In this document: positions 7,454 through 15,754 of the stretch, piece after piece
Numbering within the stretch: position 1 is the stretch's first letter
Layout: the number at the start of each line of letters is the position of its first letter
Origin: Malonomonas sp036526255
Lineage (GTDB): Bacteria > Desulfobacterota > Desulfuromonadia > Desulfuromonadales > Geopsychrobacteraceae
DNA length: 64,000 nt
NCBI GenBank assembly: GCA_036526255.1
Contig: DATCYW010000080.1
Span: 1-64,000 of the forward strand
Reading direction: 5' to 3'
Notes under the pieces: model-generated
What the model saw: the letters and a program-made list of their open reading frames with translations, nothing else
Told to the model about the DNA's origin: nothing
Database searches by the model: none
Position numbers and translations under genes: made by a program

Positions 7454-8644
7454 ATGGTTGATTATCTAAGGGACATCATTGATATCGAAGAGCTTCGCGA
7501 GTTGATGCGTTTTTTTTACGAAGCGGTCGGCGTACCGGTAGGAATTATGGACAGTGATAACCGGTGGCTGGTGCAGATCGGCTGGCAGAAGATCTGCACA
7601 GATTTTCATCGTGCCCACCCTTTGAGCCACAAGGCCTGTCTGCAGAGTGATGAGAAAGTTCAACCGCATCTGCAGGGGGATGATTATCTCAGTTACGAGT
7701 GCCCGCATGGACTGGTCGAGGTTGCCTTTCCGATTCTTCTTGAGGGCAAATCGCTTGGTGTTTTCTTCATGGGACAGTTTCTGCACCAACCCGCCGACCA
7801 AGATTTTTTTCGTCGTCAAGCCATCCATTATGGCTACAATCTGACAGATTACCTGGCTGCGCTGGGCACGGTGCCGATTGTCTCTCAAGAGCGGGTCGCG
7901 TACCTGATGCGTTTTTTCAAGCGTTTTCTCGGTTTAATTATCCAGATTGGCGAAGAGAACCAGCGGCGGCGGCAGGCTGAATCGGCAACCAGGGAAGCCA
8001 GAGACGAACTGGAGGTGAAGGTTGAGGAGCGCACCCGTGAGCTGAATGAGGCACTCAACGACGTTGGGGATCTGGCCGTGCAGCTCAGTGCCGCGCTGAG
8101 TCAAGTCGAGAAGTTGGCGGTGACCGATTCATTGACAGAAACATACAACCGGCGCAAATTTGATGAAGCGGTGCTTCAGGAGCATCAGCTGGCGCAAGCT
8201 GGTCAGCGGCTCTTCTCGGTGATTATGTTCGACGTCGATTTTTTCAAGCAGGTCAATGATAACTTCAGCCACAGTGTCGGCGACCAGGTTCTGCAGCATC
8301 TGTGTCGGGTGGTGCGGGGATTGGTCCGTCACGCCGATCTGCTGATTCGCTGGGGCGGGGAAGAGTTTCTGATTCTGCTGCCGGCGACATTTTTAAACGA
8401 AGCGGCGCTGCTGGCCGAGCGGATCAGAATTGAGGTCGAACAGGAACTGTTCGCCGATGCTGGCCATATCACCATCAGTCTCGGCGTTGCCCAGTTTCGT
8501 GCCGGCGACAGTATCGATTCGCTGCTCAAGCGGGTCGACGCGGCCCTTCATCTGGCCAAGCAGCAGGGGCGCAACCGTGTGATTGTCGATGAACGTACCG
8601 CGCTGGTTGCTACGCCTGCCAGTCCCGACTGCCAATCCGAATGA
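7454..8644 (+). CDS. PocR-domain diguanylate cyclase
   Basis: This 396-residue cytosolic signalling protein has a PocR ligand-sensing domain (about residues 5-175, with conserved cysteine/histidine positions such as KACLQSDE and YECPHG), a coiled coil (about 180-225) and a GGDEF domain (about 230-385). The active loop is WGGEEF, competent for c-di-GMP synthesis. The inhibitory I-site RHAD lies five residues upstream, so product inhibition is expected. PocR domains bind small organic ligands and were first named in a propanediol/cobalamin regulator. The neighbouring convergent operon is for cobalamin, but a regulatory link is only a suggestion. The 3' ends overlap by 35 bases. Confidence 0.9.
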   Translation: MVDYLRDIIDIEELRELMRFFYEAVGVPVGIMDSDNRWLVQIGWQKICTDFHRAHPLSHKACLQSDEKVQPHLQGDDYLSYECPHGLVEVAFPILLEGKSLGVFFMGQFLHQPADQDFFRRQAIHYGYNLTDYLAALGTVPIVSQERVAYLMRFFKRFLGLIIQIGEENQRRRQAESATREARDELEVKVEERTRELNEALNDVGDLAVQLSAALSQVEKLAVTDSLTETYNRRKFDEAVLQEHQLAQAGQRLFSVIMFDVDFFKQVNDNFSHSVGDQVLQHLCRVVRGLVRHADLLIRWGGEEFLILLPATFLNEAALLAERIRIEVEQELFADAGHITISLGVAQFRAGDSIDSLLKRVDAALHLAKQQGRNRVIVDERTALVATPASPDCQSE

Positions 8645-9338
8645 TCATTGTCGTCATGTAGTTCAGTTCGCCGGGTGTCCAGTTTTCCAGATTGTTTACC
8701 AGCAACTCCCCATCCCCCTGTTCAGCGCAGCTGACCAGCTTGCTTGCCGCCAGCAGCCGGCGTTTCTTCAGCAGTGCCAGCAGTTCGTTAATCACTCCGC
8801 CAGCTTTATAGAGTACAAGCGTCTCGCAGTGGTCAAGGGCATTTTCAACTGCGTCCAGATCGGTCGCCGACATCAGCGTCAGCCGATCCTCCTGCAGGGT
8901 CAGCGGGTCATGAAAGCGGCTGGCGCCGATCTGGAAAGCGCTGATGCCTGGAATCATGTGGATTTTCTGCTTTTCCAGCCCGTCGCTCAAGCCGTAGAGC
9001 AGGTAGCTGGTGGTGGCGAAGATCAGCGGATCGCCGATGGTGATCATCGCCACCGATTTGCCCTGTCGCAGTTTTCCCAGCACCTCTTTAGCGACTCCAT
9101 TCCAGCGCTCGCGGGTATCGTTGCCGTTGCGCTGCATCGGGTAATTGACCGTCATCACCTCCTGGTTTTGCAGGTAGGGTTCAATGGCATTTAAAGCCAG
9201 CGAGCGGTTGGTCCCCTTGGCCTGCGGGGTGAGGATGATGTCGGCCGACTCGATGATGCGCATGGCGCGGATGGTCAGCAGATCGGGGGCGCCTGGGCCG
9301 ATGCCGACAGCGTAGAAATGTCCGGGTTGGGCGTGCAT
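8610..9338 (-). CDS. cbiL: Precorrin-2/cobalt-factor II C20-methyltransferase
   Basis: This 242-residue SAM-dependent tetrapyrrole methyltransferase has the N-terminal GIGPGAPDLLT loop, the central TIGDPLIFATTSYL block and IPGISAFQ, all typical of CobI/CbiL. It methylates C20 of the corrin precursor, the step after metal insertion in the anaerobic route. It is the last gene of the riboswitch-led operon that begins with cbiK, so CbiL (cobalt-factor II as substrate) is preferred over aerobic CobI. It starts four bases after the stop of the binding-protein gene. The rest of the corrin pathway is not in the window. Confidence 0.9.
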   Translation of the reverse strand: MHAQPGHFYAVGIGPGAPDLLTIRAMRIIESADIILTPQAKGTNRSLALNAIEPYLQNQEVMTVNYPMQRNGNDTRERWNGVAKEVLGKLRQGKSVAMITIGDPLIFATTSYLLYGLSDGLEKQKIHMIPGISAFQIGASRFHDPLTLQEDRLTLMSATDLDAVENALDHCETLVLYKAGGVINELLALLKKRRLLAASKLVSCAEQGDGELLVNNLENWTPGELNYMTTMIIRIGSRDWQA

Positions 9339-9342
9339 AGGG

Positions 9343-10125
9343 CTAGTTTCTTTCTCGGAAATAACGGTTCAGTTCCAGTACCTTGTCAAAGCTTTTGCTG
9401 TTGGCCCGCGAATACTCGAGCTGGTCGACCTGCAGAAAATCGGCTTTCAGCAACGCATATTGGCCGCGCTCGGCAGGTGGGCTCGGGTTCTGGTTCATCG
9501 GTCCGACCTGCCAGAGGTAAATCTCCGGCTGCAGGGCCAGCACCGCTTCGGGGTTAAAGCGCAGCAGCTTGCGTTCGCCGCCGCTGACAAACTGGCCACC
9601 GGCGGCGGTGATGACATCCGCAAGGATGTTGCCGGTGCCGGCGATGGTCAATGGTGCCTCGGTGATTTCGTACATCACTCTCGGCGCCGGATTGACCGGC
9701 TCCACCAGCTTCAACTTCTGCTGCAGTGTTTCAATCAGCTGCAGCGCCTGCGTATCCCTTCCGATCAGAGCCGCCAGTTTTCGCGTCTGCTCAAGAATTT
9801 CATCCAGCGTATCCGGGCTGTAATAAAAAACCGCGACCTCTAACGCAGCAGCCATCTCCTCAGAGAAAAACTTGTTGGAGGAGATTATCAGCAGGTCGGG
9901 CTGCAGCGATGTGACAATCTCCAGGTTTGGCCGGATGTGCGAACCGACCTGTGTGGCTTGCGGAAATTCCTCGACGCTGCGGGTTTTGCCGACCACCAGT
10001 GCTGCCGCGTCAAGCTTTTCGATGATATCCGCCGCCGCCGGTGCGAGTACGACGATCCGCTCTGCAGCAAAACTACTGGTGGCAGAAAGTAAAAGCAGCA
10101 GCGCCGCGAGTAACTTCAACATCAT
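9343..10125 (-). CDS. ABC transporter substrate-binding protein, BtuF/Fe-chelate type
   Basis: This 260-residue protein has a signal peptide (MMLKLLAALLLLLSATSSFAA) and a type III periplasmic-binding fold (RIVVLAPAAADIIEKL; PDLLIISS). The context (B12 riboswitch, FecCD permease, ATPase) suggests uptake of corrinoids, cobalt or iron-tetrapyrrole complexes. Specificity cannot be read from the sequence. The start has CGGAGA upstream and lies 53 bases inside the ATPase gene, so translation is coupled. Confidence 0.85.
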   Translation of the reverse strand: MMLKLLAALLLLLSATSSFAAERIVVLAPAAADIIEKLDAAALVVGKTRSVEEFPQATQVGSHIRPNLEIVTSLQPDLLIISSNKFFSEEMAAALEVAVFYYSPDTLDEILEQTRKLAALIGRDTQALQLIETLQQKLKLVEPVNPAPRVMYEITEAPLTIAGTGNILADVITAAGGQFVSGGERKLLRFNPEAVLALQPEIYLWQVGPMNQNPSPPAERGQYALLKADFLQVDQLEYSRANSKSFDKVLELNRYFRERN

Positions 10126-10810
10126 AAGTCTCCGTTAGTAATTCTGGGGTCAATTGGTCGCGACTGACGTCGGCCAGCAGTTTGCCCTGTTTGAGCAGCA
10201 GAAAGCGGTCAAAGAAACGCTCCGCCAGGTTGATGTCGTGCACCGGCGAGATGACTGTCTCCGGTCGTTGGTTCAATAACTCGAAAATCTCCAGCGTGTG
10301 GCGGATGTCGAGGCTGGCGTTCGGTTCATCCAGATAGATGATCGGTGCCTGCTGGTTGAGTACCCGTGCAAGCATCACCCGGCGTTTCTCGCCGCCGGAG
10401 AGCTGATTGAACTGTCGCTTACGCAGCTGCAGCAGGTCGAGCTTTGCCAGCTGCTGTTCACTCAGCTGTTTATCCGCGGCGCTGAAGCTGTTCCCCTGGG
10501 TATGGGGAAAGCGGCCGAACAGCACCACTTCTTCGACACTGAAGGGGAAGATCACTTCGGAAAACTGCGGCAGCAGCGAAAACAGATGGGCGCGTTCGGC
10601 GAAAGGGATGTTCTGCAGCAAACGGTCGTTGTAAATGACCTTGCCCTGGCCGTGCAGCACGCCGCAGAGCAGTTGCAGCAGGGTGCTCTTGCCGCTGCCG
10701 TTTTCACCGAGGATGGCGACCTTTTCGCCCGGCTGTACGCACAACTCATCCAGTTGCAGCAGAAACTCACCGCGGCTAAAACGCAGATTTTCGACCCGCA
10801 GCTTAGCCAT
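10073..10810 (-). CDS. ABC transporter ATPase, BtuD/FecE type
   Basis: This 245-residue ATPase has Walker A GENGSGKST, signature LSGGEKRR, Walker B IIYLDEPNASLD and switch His in SPVHDINLA. The frame is open farther upstream, but those codons overlap the permease and are low-complexity. The ATG at 10810 (MAKLRVENLRFS) gives the family length and overlaps the permease stop by eight bases. It pairs with the FecCD permease and the BtuF-type binding protein. The residue before VHD is proline where serine or threonine is usual. Confidence 0.9.
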   Translation of the reverse strand: MAKLRVENLRFSRGEFLLQLDELCVQPGEKVAILGENGSGKSTLLQLLCGVLHGQGKVIYNDRLLQNIPFAERAHLFSLLPQFSEVIFPFSVEEVVLFGRFPHTQGNSFSAADKQLSEQQLAKLDLLQLRKRQFNQLSGGEKRRVMLARVLNQQAPIIYLDEPNASLDIRHTLEIFELLNQRPETVISPVHDINLAERFFDRFLLLKQGKLLADVSRDQLTPELLTETYDVEVTRGAAAFTFCHQ

Positions 10811-11753
10811 GCCAGAACCTCTCGCGGCGGGTCTGCAGCAGGTAGAGAAAGAAGACGCCGCCGAGCAGCGCGGTGATGATGCCGACCGGCAGTTCGGCGC
10901 CGCCGGGGATGATGGTCCGGGCCCCGGCGTCGGCCAGCACCAGCAGCAGCGCACCGAGCAGCGCGGAAAAAAACATGTTCTTCTGCATGTCGCTGCCGAA
11001 CAGGCTGCGGGCAACATGCGGCACGATCAGGCCGACAAAACCGATGATGCCGGTGTGACTGACCGCCACCGCGACCAGCGCGGTCGCGACGACGAAGGAG
11101 AGGGTGCGCAGCCGGTCGACGTTGACGCCGAGGCTCTGCGCCGAATGTTCATCCAGCGCCAGCAGGTTCAGCTGCAGGGCTTTGGTGGTAAACAGCAGGT
11201 AGGCGATGACCAGCACCGCTGTGCAGAGCAGCAGCTTGCTCCAGTCGACGACGAAGAAGCCGCCCATCAGCCAGAAGACAATGGAAGAGAGGGAATCCTC
11301 AAAAAAATACTTGGCGAAGCTGATCACCGCGGAGGCGACGATGTTCATCACCACTCCGGCCAGAATCATCGTCACCGGATTGATGACGCCGTTGGTTTTC
11401 GACAACCGATAGACAGTCATCAGCCCGATCAAGCCGGTCGCCAGGGCGGTGATCGGCACCAGCGCCACCGGCAAACCGAAGGCGATCGCCAGCACCGCCC
11501 CCAGGGCTGAAGAGCTGGCCGCGCCAGTGGTGAAGCTGTCGGCCAGCGGGTTTTTAAGGGTCAGCTGGTAGACGCTCCCCGAGAGGCCGAGCATCGCGCC
11601 GATCACCGCCGAAAACAGCACCCGCGGCAGCCGCAAGCTGAGCAGGATGTCCTTTTCCACCGGTGAGGCGTTAAACGGATTAATCGCCGTCGAACCGATC
11701 AGGCAGGAACCGACCAGCGCCAGGGCAAAGATGATCAGCAGCAGCTTCTTCAT
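10803..11753 (-). CDS. FecCD/BtuC-family ABC permease
   Basis: This 316-residue membrane protein has about nine to ten helices and conserved FecCD motifs (LRLPRVL near the N-terminus, GLSGSVYQ, VGLIVPHVAR, PGGAELPVGI). It forms the channel for vitamin B12, haem or siderophore-type substrates. It overlaps the ABC-2 permease by four bases and the ATPase by eight. Substrate is inferred only from the riboswitch-controlled operon. Confidence 0.9.
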   Translation of the reverse strand: MKKLLLIIFALALVGSCLIGSTAINPFNASPVEKDILLSLRLPRVLFSAVIGAMLGLSGSVYQLTLKNPLADSFTTGAASSSALGAVLAIAFGLPVALVPITALATGLIGLMTVYRLSKTNGVINPVTMILAGVVMNIVASAVISFAKYFFEDSLSSIVFWLMGGFFVVDWSKLLLCTAVLVIAYLLFTTKALQLNLLALDEHSAQSLGVNVDRLRTLSFVVATALVAVAVSHTGIIGFVGLIVPHVARSLFGSDMQKNMFFSALLGALLLVLADAGARTIIPGGAELPVGIITALLGGVFFLYLLQTRRERFWHG

Positions 11754-12493
11754 GTCTCAACCTTGGCGACAATCCACTTGGCGATAAAAAACAACAGCAG
11801 CAGAATGCCGGCCAGTACCCCGAAGAGTGCGGAGTTGACATCAGCTCCTGGCGTCAGGGTGGCGCGGATCAGCTGGGTCGAATAGGTCAGCGGAAAAATG
11901 CTTGCGACAATGCGGATCGCCAGCGGCATCTGCTCGACCGGAAAAAAAGTGCCGGAAAGGAACATCATCGGCGTCATCAGAAAGGCGTTGATGGTCGCCT
12001 GATCGCTGTGGCTCTTGACGATCATCGCGGCAATAAAGCCAAGCAGGGCGAAGATCGCCAGATGCAGCAGCAGCGCGAGCAGAAACGGCAGGCCGAAACG
12101 CAGGCTGACGCCACAGAGCAGGCTGTAAATGCCGATGATGAAAACTGGAATCAGCCCCTTGGTGATGCCGTAGCAGGTTTCGCCGACGATGATCTGCCAG
12201 CGCTGCAGCGGCGCCAGCAGGTACTCTTCGAACACCTTGAAGTAGAAACGGGAGATGTTGATCTCGGTGGCGATGCCGTAGGCCTGATTCATGCTGCTCA
12301 TGGTCAAAAGCCCCGGCAGCAGAAAGGCCAGATAGTCGACGCCACCGACCTGGGCGCCGCGGCCGACCCCGTAACCGAAGGCGAGCAGGAACAACGCCGG
12401 AGAGACCGCCGAGGCCAGCAGCGTCTTGATCAGCTTGCGACGCAGGATCAGGGTTTCGCGCAGGTAGATGGCGCGTACGCCGTGCAGCATCAT
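11750..12493 (-). CDS. ABC-2 type transporter permease
   Basis: This 247-residue protein has six predicted membrane helices and the ABC-2 layout (FEEYLLAPLQRWQIIVGE cytosolic loop, then SGTFFPVEQMP near the fifth helix), as in NodJ/DrrB-type exporters. It overlaps its ATPase partner and the FecCD permease by four bases each. An exporter pair between cbiK and a BtuC-type importer is unusual. The exported substrate is unknown; a tetrapyrrole or metal is possible. Confidence 0.85.
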   Translation of the reverse strand: MMLHGVRAIYLRETLILRRKLIKTLLASAVSPALFLLAFGYGVGRGAQVGGVDYLAFLLPGLLTMSSMNQAYGIATEINISRFYFKVFEEYLLAPLQRWQIIVGETCYGITKGLIPVFIIGIYSLLCGVSLRFGLPFLLALLLHLAIFALLGFIAAMIVKSHSDQATINAFLMTPMMFLSGTFFPVEQMPLAIRIVASIFPLTYSTQLIRATLTPGADVNSALFGVLAGILLLLFFIAKWIVAKVET

Positions 12494-13374
12494 GGCTCCA
12501 GCCTTTTGCCGGTCAATTGCAGAAAGACGTCTTCCAGGGTGGTTTCACGGATGCGCACCGAGGTGTCGAGCTGTTCCAGCCGTTGCAGCGCCGTCGGGCG
12601 GTCGTTGAAGAATTCGTTCTGGATATCATCCTCGTTATAGATGTCGAGAACAATGTTGCCGGCCGATATTTTCAGTGCTTCCGGAGTGCCGCAGGCGATG
12701 ATTTTTGCCTGATCGATGATCAGCACCCGGTCGGCCAAAGCTTCGGCCTCTTCGATATAGTGGGTGGTCAGAAATACCGTGCACTGCTGTTCCTGATTGA
12801 TGCGGCGCAGAAACGCCCACATCTTGCGGCGACTGTGCGGGTCGAGGCCGACGGTCGGCTCATCCATGAACAGGATTTCCGGTTGATGGAGCAGGGCGCG
12901 GGCGATCACCAGCTTGCGTTTCATGCCGCCGGAGAGCTTGCCGGCCGGGGTGTCGCGTTTGGCAGTCAGGTCGGCGAATTCGAGACAGGTCTCGATGCGC
13001 TGCTGCAGCTGTTTGCCGCTCATGCCGAACAGTCGGCCGTGAATCAGCAGGTTTTCGGCGGCAGTCAGCTCACGGTCGAGGTTGTTGTGCTGCGGCACCA
13101 CGCCGATCAGCCGCTTGATCGAGAGGCTGCGCGGGTCGAAGCGTTCACCGTGATAGCGGACCTCGCCGGCATCCGGCTTGAGCAGGCCGGTCAGCATGTT
13201 GATGGTGGTGGTCTTGCCGGCGCCGTTCGGTCCTAAAAAGGCGAACAGTTCGCCGCGGCCGACGCGAAAATCGATGCCATCGACGGCGACCGTTTTGCCG
13301 AAGCGGCGGGTCAACCCCTGAACTTCGATTTCACAGGGGCGGTCGTTGCAGCTGAGCGCTTCAGCGCAGTTCAA
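12490..13374 (-). CDS. ABC transporter ATPase, NodI/DrrA type
   Basis: This 294-residue ATPase has Walker A GPNGAGKTTT, signature LSGGMKRKL, Walker B ILFMDEPTVGLD, switch TTHYIEEAE, and the C-terminal extension typical of the DrrA/NodI exporter class. The start appears to be a TTG at 13374, inside the last codons of cbiK (14-base overlap), since no ATG precedes the nucleotide-binding core. It is the energy partner of the ABC-2 permease that follows. Confidence 0.87.
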   Translation of the reverse strand: MNCAEALSCNDRPCEIEVQGLTRRFGKTVAVDGIDFRVGRGELFAFLGPNGAGKTTTINMLTGLLKPDAGEVRYHGERFDPRSLSIKRLIGVVPQHNNLDRELTAAENLLIHGRLFGMSGKQLQQRIETCLEFADLTAKRDTPAGKLSGGMKRKLVIARALLHQPEILFMDEPTVGLDPHSRRKMWAFLRRINQEQQCTVFLTTHYIEEAEALADRVLIIDQAKIIACGTPEALKISAGNIVLDIYNEDDIQNEFFNDRPTALQRLEQLDTSVRIRETTLEDVFLQLTGKRLEP

Positions 13375-14338
13375 TCCCGGCCTCCGTAGCGGCGTCCTGC
13401 AGGTGCTCGATGAACAGACCGCGAACGGCGGGGTTATCCCCCAGCCCCTGCATGATCGGCAGCGCTTCGATTCCGGCAGTGGTCAGTTGCGATGTCCAGG
13501 AGGTTGGCTCGGCGCTGGCCATGTCGTTAGTGGCGTGATCGCCGGCGACCACCATCAGCGGTTTGAGCAATACTTTTTTACTGCCGGACTGCTGCAGCTT
13601 TTGCACCACTTCGGCGAACGCCGGATGCCCTTCGACCAAACCGACCAGGGTTCTGACCTGCGGGTAGCGCTGGTTCATCAGCAGCTCGAATTCATAGTAA
13701 AGCCCGGTCGACAGATGTTCGTTGCCGTGCCCCATGTAGATCAGTGTCGCGTTCTGCTGTTCGGCCTGCTCGATGTCAGCGGCCAGTGCGGCGGCCAGCT
13801 TCTCCAGATCGGTGTGGTAAGGGTGTTTTGCCCCCCAGGTGCCCATCAACGGCCGGCCGAGGGCGATCTTTTCAAATGGCCGCCAGTTCGCTTTGATGGT
13901 GTCGATGGCGAGTAATCCCTCTATATAAGCCTGAACATCAAGGTATTCTTCGCCGTGGGTCAACAGGGTCGGCTGGACGACAATGCTTTTGTAGCCCTGA
14001 TCCTGAAAATCGGCCAGAGTGCCGAGGACGTTTTTGATCCGGTAAAAGTATTCAGGGACCTCCGGATGCGCGCTGCGGTAGGCGCTGTCTTCCGCCCGGC
14101 CATGCCACTTTTTGCGGATGATATTAGAGGTAAAGGCCATCTGCACCGGAACTTGCGGATAGGCGGCTTCGATGTCGCGGACGATCGCCAGCAGCGCATC
14201 GACGGCGCTCGGGTAGCTGGTGCCGAAGGAGGCGACGACGATGGCGGTTTTTTCTTTCTGCATGGCAAATCCTCCGCTGCTGAGCAGCAGGCAGAATAAC
14301 AGCGCTGTGAACAGGCGGTACAGAGCAGGGCACAGCAT
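13361..14338 (-). CDS. cbiK: Sirohydrochlorin cobaltochelatase with signal peptide
   Basis: This 325-residue class II chelatase would insert Co2+ (or Fe2+) into sirohydrochlorin. The CbiK fold is clear (AIVVASFGTSYP, TLLTHGEEY, YMGHGNEH, VVAGDHATNDM). H204 and H268 are likely metal-binding residues, matching the two conserved histidines of CbiK enzymes. A hydrophobic leader (about residues 1-25, ending SSGGFA) predicts export, as in the periplasmic CbiK of Desulfovibrio. Corrin synthesis is cytosolic, so an exported form may act in metal or haem handling instead. It is first in the operon, directly behind a cobalamin riboswitch and terminator. Confidence 0.92.
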   Translation of the reverse strand: MLCPALYRLFTALLFCLLLSSGGFAMQKEKTAIVVASFGTSYPSAVDALLAIVRDIEAAYPQVPVQMAFTSNIIRKKWHGRAEDSAYRSAHPEVPEYFYRIKNVLGTLADFQDQGYKSIVVQPTLLTHGEEYLDVQAYIEGLLAIDTIKANWRPFEKIALGRPLMGTWGAKHPYHTDLEKLAAALAADIEQAEQQNATLIYMGHGNEHLSTGLYYEFELLMNQRYPQVRTLVGLVEGHPAFAEVVQKLQQSGSKKVLLKPLMVVAGDHATNDMASAEPTSWTSQLTTAGIEALPIMQGLGDNPAVRGLFIEHLQDAATEAGIELR

Positions 14339-14364
14339 CGGGTTCTCCAGTGATCAGGTGCGAA

Positions 14365-14400
14365 ATAAAAAGCCCGCAAACCGGGAGGGTCTGCGGGCTT
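14365..14400 (-). terminator. Riboswitch-associated intrinsic terminator
   Basis: On the minus strand AAGCCCGCAGACC pairs with GGTTTGCGGGCTT and is followed by TTTTTATTT. It lies between the cobalamin aptamer and cbiK, as expected for an expression platform that ends transcription when B12 is bound. Confidence 0.85.
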
Positions 14401-14464
14401 CATCCGTTTTGGAAGCGGTGCAGTTTTGCCAGTCTCCCTGAATCCCGGGGAGTTTGTGGCTGTT

Positions 14465-14612
14465 TGATCGGCAGGTCTTCTGGCTTGCGAATCATCCTCC
14501 GGACCGCCTTCCCGACTCTTGTCAGTGGCATGCTGGTCCTTCGTCCTCGCTCACAGCGGCGGGTCCGCGGGGGAGTTTCACCCCTCTTCCCTTGGCCGAT
14601 CAACTCTTCGTA
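14465..14612 (-). promoter_or_regulatory. Cobalamin (B12) riboswitch aptamer
   Basis: On the minus strand the conserved blocks occur in order: AACTCCCCCGCGGACCCGCC then GCTGTGA, the B12 box GCCACTG (14523-14529), GGGAAGG, and the closing GCAAGCCAGAAGACCTGCC. With the downstream terminator at 14365-14400 it should repress the cbiK-ABC-cbiL operon when cobalamin is plentiful. Confidence 0.95.
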
Positions 14613-14665
14613 ATGTCGAGCGCCAGTTATACGGCAGCCGCTTCATCCGAGTCAAGCGGGGTGCG

Positions 14666-15547
14666 CTAATCTGCGCTTGGCTCCTTGTAGGGCACCAGCA
14701 GAATCTGGATACGCCGGTTCTGGGAGCGACCTTCCTCGTCCTCGTTGCTGGCCACCGGGCGATATTCGCTATAGCCGGCAGCGACCAGCCGGTCCCCCGG
14801 CAGTCCGACGACATCCTGCAGAAAGTGCACGACGCTGGTGGCGCGGGCGGTGGAAAGCTCCCAGTTGGTTGGGAAGCGTTCGATCAGGCGGCTGCTGATC
14901 TGCACGTTGTCGGTGTGCCCCTCGACCTGCAGGGCCCGATCCGGGAACTTGTTCAGCACGTCACCCAGACTTTGCATCACCTTTTTCCCTTCCGGCTTGA
15001 TCTCGGTCTTGCCTGAATCGAAGAGGATCTGATTGAGCAGGTTGACCGACAGCTTGCCTTCGAGGTTGGAGATGGTCAGTTCTCCGCGTTTTATTTCTTC
15101 TTCGAGGGCGCCGACCAGTTGATCATAGGTGTTCTTGACCTTGGCCAGCCGAGCCTCGCGGGCGATCTGCTCTTTTTCCAGCTGCTGGTTCAGATCTTCA
15201 ACTGTTGCTAGCAGCCGCTCATTGGTCTGCTGCATATCGACCAGCTGCTGCTGGTGCCGGCTCAGGTTGCCTTCCTGGCGCTCCTGGTTGGCATGGGCGG
15301 CCAGCAGATCGCGCTGCAGTTTCGAGTTCTGCTGCAGAACTTCGACCAGCCGGTTATTCAACTTTGAAAGATCATCATGTAGCTGGTTTTTGTCAGCCCG
15401 TAACAGCTCATTGACTGCGCTCAATTGTGCAACGTCCCGGCTGAGCAGGTCGGCCTCGTTGGCTTTCTGTTGAAAGGTGTTTTTGCTGACACAGGCTCCC
15501 AGAACCAGAGGCAGAACTGCCATCATGATAATCCATGTTCTTCGCAT
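14666..15547 (-). CDS. OmpA-family lipoprotein with coiled coil
   Basis: This 293-residue protein has a lipoprotein signal (MRRTWIIMMAVLPLVLGAC, lipidated C19). A long heptad-rich region (about 25-150) follows, then an OmpA peptidoglycan-binding domain (about 165-290) with LFDSGKTEI, EGHTDN and NWELSTARA motifs. It probably anchors the envelope to peptidoglycan. It is a single gene between the B12 riboswitch and divergent nadC. The coiled coil could span periplasm or mediate oligomers. Confidence 0.88.
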   Translation of the reverse strand: MRRTWIIMMAVLPLVLGACVSKNTFQQKANEADLLSRDVAQLSAVNELLRADKNQLHDDLSKLNNRLVEVLQQNSKLQRDLLAAHANQERQEGNLSRHQQQLVDMQQTNERLLATVEDLNQQLEKEQIAREARLAKVKNTYDQLVGALEEEIKRGELTISNLEGKLSVNLLNQILFDSGKTEIKPEGKKVMQSLGDVLNKFPDRALQVEGHTDNVQISSRLIERFPTNWELSTARATSVVHFLQDVVGLPGDRLVAAGYSEYRPVASNEDEEGRSQNRRIQILLVPYKEPSAD

Positions 15548-15754
15548 CTCATCGACTCCTTTTGATCAGCATGATAATGACTGATTGCAGAGGCTCATTT
15601 TTATCACAAGTCGCGGAAATGTAAAGGAGATTTGCGCAGTGCCTGCCGGTGTTTTCGGTTGCGGGGCGACGCTTTGCTGTGCTATAGATTGACTTCGATT
15701 TTTACAGTTTACGGCTGTATTTTAAAGACGTTGCTGGACCATAGGAGTTGACGG

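Noticed and set aside
10811..11017. N-terminal extension of the BtuD-type ATPase
   Set aside because: The extra codons overlap the permease, are Cys/Arg/Pro-rich and lack a start signal. The ATG at 10810 fits the family.
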